Source: Plantactinospora mayteni
GTDB taxonomy: Bacteria > Actinomycetota > Actinomycetes > Mycobacteriales > Micromonosporaceae
Assembly (NCBI RefSeq): GCF_016862935.1
Contig: NZ_BONX01000051.1
Location: 1 to 45,850 of the forward strand
Direction: 5' to 3'
Length of the DNA: 45,850 bases
Notes under the pieces: generated by a model
What the model was told of the DNA's origin: nothing
Seen by the model: the letters and a program-made list of their open reading frames with translations, nothing else
Database searches by the model: none
In this document: piece by piece, positions 44,041 to 45,850 of the stretch
How positions within the stretch are numbered: position 1 is the stretch's first letter
Layout: each line of letters starts with the position of its first letter
Made by a program: the position numbers and the translations under genes

Positions 44041-45720
44041 GTGAGCGGCGGACCACTGATCGTGCAGTCGGACAAGACCCTGCTGCTGGAGGTCGACCAT
44101 CCGGACGCGCTCGCCTGCCGGATGGCGATCGCGCCCTTCGCCGAGCTGGAGCGCTCGCCGGAGCACGTGCACACCTACCGGCTGACCCCGCTGGGCCTGT
44201 GGAACGCCCGGGCGGCCGGACACGACGCCGAGGGCGTGGTCGACGCGCTGCTGCGGTTCTCCCGCTATCCGGTGCCGCACGCGCTGCTGGTCGACGTCGC
44301 CGAGACGATGGACCGGTACGGCCGACTGCAAATCGTCGCGCACCCGACGCACGGCCTGCTGCTCCGGGCGGTGGACCGGATGGTGCTGATCGAGGTCGCC
44401 AAGAGCAAGAAGCTGGCCGGCATGCTGGGCGCGAAGGTCGACGACGACACCATGGTCGTGCACCCGTCCGAGCGGGGCCGGCTCAAGCAGGCGCTGCTCA
44501 AGCTGGGCTGGCCGGCCGAGGACCTGGCCGGCTACGTGGACGGCGAGGCGCACCCGATCGAGCTGGCCACCGAGGGCACCGACGGGCGGCCGGGCTGGGA
44601 GCTGCGGTCCTACCAGCGGGAGGCGGTGCAGACGTTCTGGGCCGGCGGGTCGGGCGTGGTGGTGCTGCCCTGCGGGGCTGGCAAGACCCTGGTCGGGGCC
44701 GCAGCGATGGCCGAGGCGAAGGCGACCACGCTGATCCTGGTCACCAACACCGTGGCCGGTCGGCAGTGGAAGCGGGAGTTGATCGCCCGCACCTCGCTGA
44801 CCGAGGAGGAGATCGGGGAATACTCCGGCGAGCGCAAGGAGATCCGTCCGGTCACCATCGCGACGTACCAGGTGCTGACCGCGCGGCGCGGCGGCGCCTT
44901 CACCCACCTGGACCTGTTCGGGGCCCGGGACTGGGGCCTGGTGATCTACGACGAGGTGCACCTGCTGCCGGCGCCGATCTTCCGGTTCACCGCCGACCTC
45001 CAGGCCCGCCGCAGGCTCGGCCTGACCGCCACCCTGGTCCGGGAGGACGGCCGGGAGGGCGACGTCTTCTCGCTGATCGGCCCGAAGCGGTACGACGCGC
45101 CGTGGAAGGACATCGAGGCGCAGGGCTGGATCGCCCCGGCCGACTGCACCGAGGTACGCGTCACGCTGACCGACGCCGAGCGGATGGCGTACGCGGTCGC
45201 CGAGCCGGAGGAGCGCTATCGGGTGGCGGCAACCGCCCGGACCAAGCTCCCGGTGGTCAAGGCACTGGTCGAGCGGCACTCCACCGACCAGGTGCTGGTG
45301 ATCGGCGGCTACATCGACCAGCTCCACGAGCTGGGCGAGGCGCTGGACGCGCCGATCGTGCAGGGCTCGACCACCAACAAGGAACGCGAGCGGCTCTTCG
45401 ACGCGTTCCGGGCCGGCGAGGTCTCCACCCTGGTCATCTCCAAGGTCGGCAACTTCTCCATCGACCTGCCGGAGGCGGCGGTGGCGATCCAGGTCTCCGG
45501 CACCTTCGGCTCCCGGCAGGAGGAGGCACAGCGGCTCGGCCGGGTACTCCGGCCGAAGGCGGACCGCCGGCAGGCGCACTTCTACACGGTGGTCTCCCGG
45601 GACACCATCGACACGGAATACGCGGCACACCGACAGCGCTTCCTCGCCGAGCAGGGGTACGCGTACACGATCGTCGACGCTGACGACGTACTCGGCCCGC
45701 CGCTGCCCAGCGTGGAGTGA
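44041..45720 (+). CDS. XPB/Rad25-type DNA repair helicase
   Basis: The 559-residue SF2 helicase has an N-terminal domain (about 1-185), Walker A PCGAGKT (210-216), Walker B DEVH (304-307), LTATLVRED with the XPB RED-type motif, and the late QEEAQRLGRVLRP (motif VI). It translocates 3'-5' on DNA in nucleotide excision repair-like processes. GTG 44041-44043 is chosen because GGGAGG lies eight bases upstream; GTG 44035 is too close. The helicase-associated protein lies in the same neighbourhood. The 130 bp after the stop show only a weak CAGCA/TGCTG repeat and, at the very edge, a GGAGG (45839-45843) that may belong to the next gene. Confidence 0.93.
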   Translation: MSGGPLIVQSDKTLLLEVDHPDALACRMAIAPFAELERSPEHVHTYRLTPLGLWNARAAGHDAEGVVDALLRFSRYPVPHALLVDVAETMDRYGRLQIVAHPTHGLLLRAVDRMVLIEVAKSKKLAGMLGAKVDDDTMVVHPSERGRLKQALLKLGWPAEDLAGYVDGEAHPIELATEGTDGRPGWELRSYQREAVQTFWAGGSGVVVLPCGAGKTLVGAAAMAEAKATTLILVTNTVAGRQWKRELIARTSLTEEEIGEYSGERKEIRPVTIATYQVLTARRGGAFTHLDLFGARDWGLVIYDEVHLLPAPIFRFTADLQARRRLGLTATLVREDGREGDVFSLIGPKRYDAPWKDIEAQGWIAPADCTEVRVTLTDAERMAYAVAEPEERYRVAATARTKLPVVKALVERHSTDQVLVIGGYIDQLHELGEALDAPIVQGSTTNKERERLFDAFRAGEVSTLVISKVGNFSIDLPEAAVAIQVSGTFGSRQEEAQRLGRVLRPKADRRQAHFYTVVSRDTIDTEYAAHRQRFLAEQGYAYTIVDADDVLGPPLPSVE

Positions 45721-45850
45721 GCTGTCTCCCGGCTCAGCAGAAATCCACAATGCTGTCTGATCGACGTTGGTCGCCTTGAGGGCTGCCATCAGCGCCAGGA
45801 CACATGTTCGAGCTTGCTACGTTCGGTTACCGCACAGCGGAGGTACGCGA

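Noticed and set aside
40753-45789. Long minus-strand open frames (40753-42501 and 43918-45789)
   Set aside because: Antisense to the helicase-associated protein and XPB, whose motifs are intact.

Overview
This window is about 46 kb of high-GC (roughly 72%) actinobacterial chromosome, most likely Micromonosporaceae (Micromonospora/Plantactinospora/Actinoplanes-like; the genus is inference). Supporting marks are SepH, DUF3027 and DUF2530 proteins, a mycothiol-dependent isomerase-type enzyme, an XPB helicase paired with its helicase-associated protein, the futalosine route to menaquinone, many GTG starts, apparent leaderless promoters and strong G/C hairpins between convergent genes. I see no tRNA, rRNA, CRISPR array, insertion sequence or phage module. 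No intergenic gap exceeds about 285 bp.

Left part (1-19.6 kb, accessory or metabolic). 1-5902 (minus) is a cell-wall glycopolymer (teichoic-acid-like) operon: TagG-type permease, TagH-type ATPase, a nucleotidyltransferase-like/CDP-alcohol phosphatidyltransferase fusion, and a GT2/CDP-glycerol glycerophosphotransferase fusion that runs off the left edge inside an in-frame 30-bp tandem repeat. Then come L-serine dehydratase (minus), a PspC protein (plus), a DUF4230 membrane protein (minus) and a FolD-like enzyme (plus). At 10143-13498 a SigE-family sigma factor overlaps a gene for a membrane-tethered sugar-binding protein with a short cytoplasmic tail, followed by a secreted GH10 xylanase; this looks like a sugar-sensing sigma switch and is my lead candidate for a system worth testing. 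A GH15/SDR/DUF427 operon (minus), an iron-box-controlled siderophore-binding lipoprotein (plus) and a glutaryl-CoA-dehydrogenase-like enzyme (minus) complete this part.

Right part (19.6-45.8 kb, conserved backbone). Genes are a VapB-labelled small protein, nitroreductase, aldose 1-epimerase, EntS-like MFS exporter, PdxH, citrate synthase, SerC, SepH, ThpR, a membrane hypothetical, a DinB/mycothiol enzyme, an MFS plus MarR pair with a 13-bp palindromic operator, an NCS2 purine permease, DUF2530, DUF3027, an MFS transporter, MqnB, MqnD, a CspB-like protein, a HAD phosphatase, the helicase-associated protein, a small membrane protein, an L,D-transpeptidase and XPB. From memory the order resembles the Mycobacterium tuberculosis Rv0861c-Rv0889c neighbourhood (XPB, Rv0862c, CspB, MFS Rv0876c, Rv0877, Rv0879c, MarR Rv0880, Rv0883c/SepH, SerC, CitA), so this half is probably ancestral.

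A recurring oddity is minisatellite-like, low-complexity expansion inside otherwise ordinary genes (TagF-like, CDP-alcohol transferase, MFS tail, ThpR, MqnD), plus short tandem repeats in three leaders or intergenic regions. A 15-codon fossil of an aldo/keto reductase start lies between sepH and thpR.
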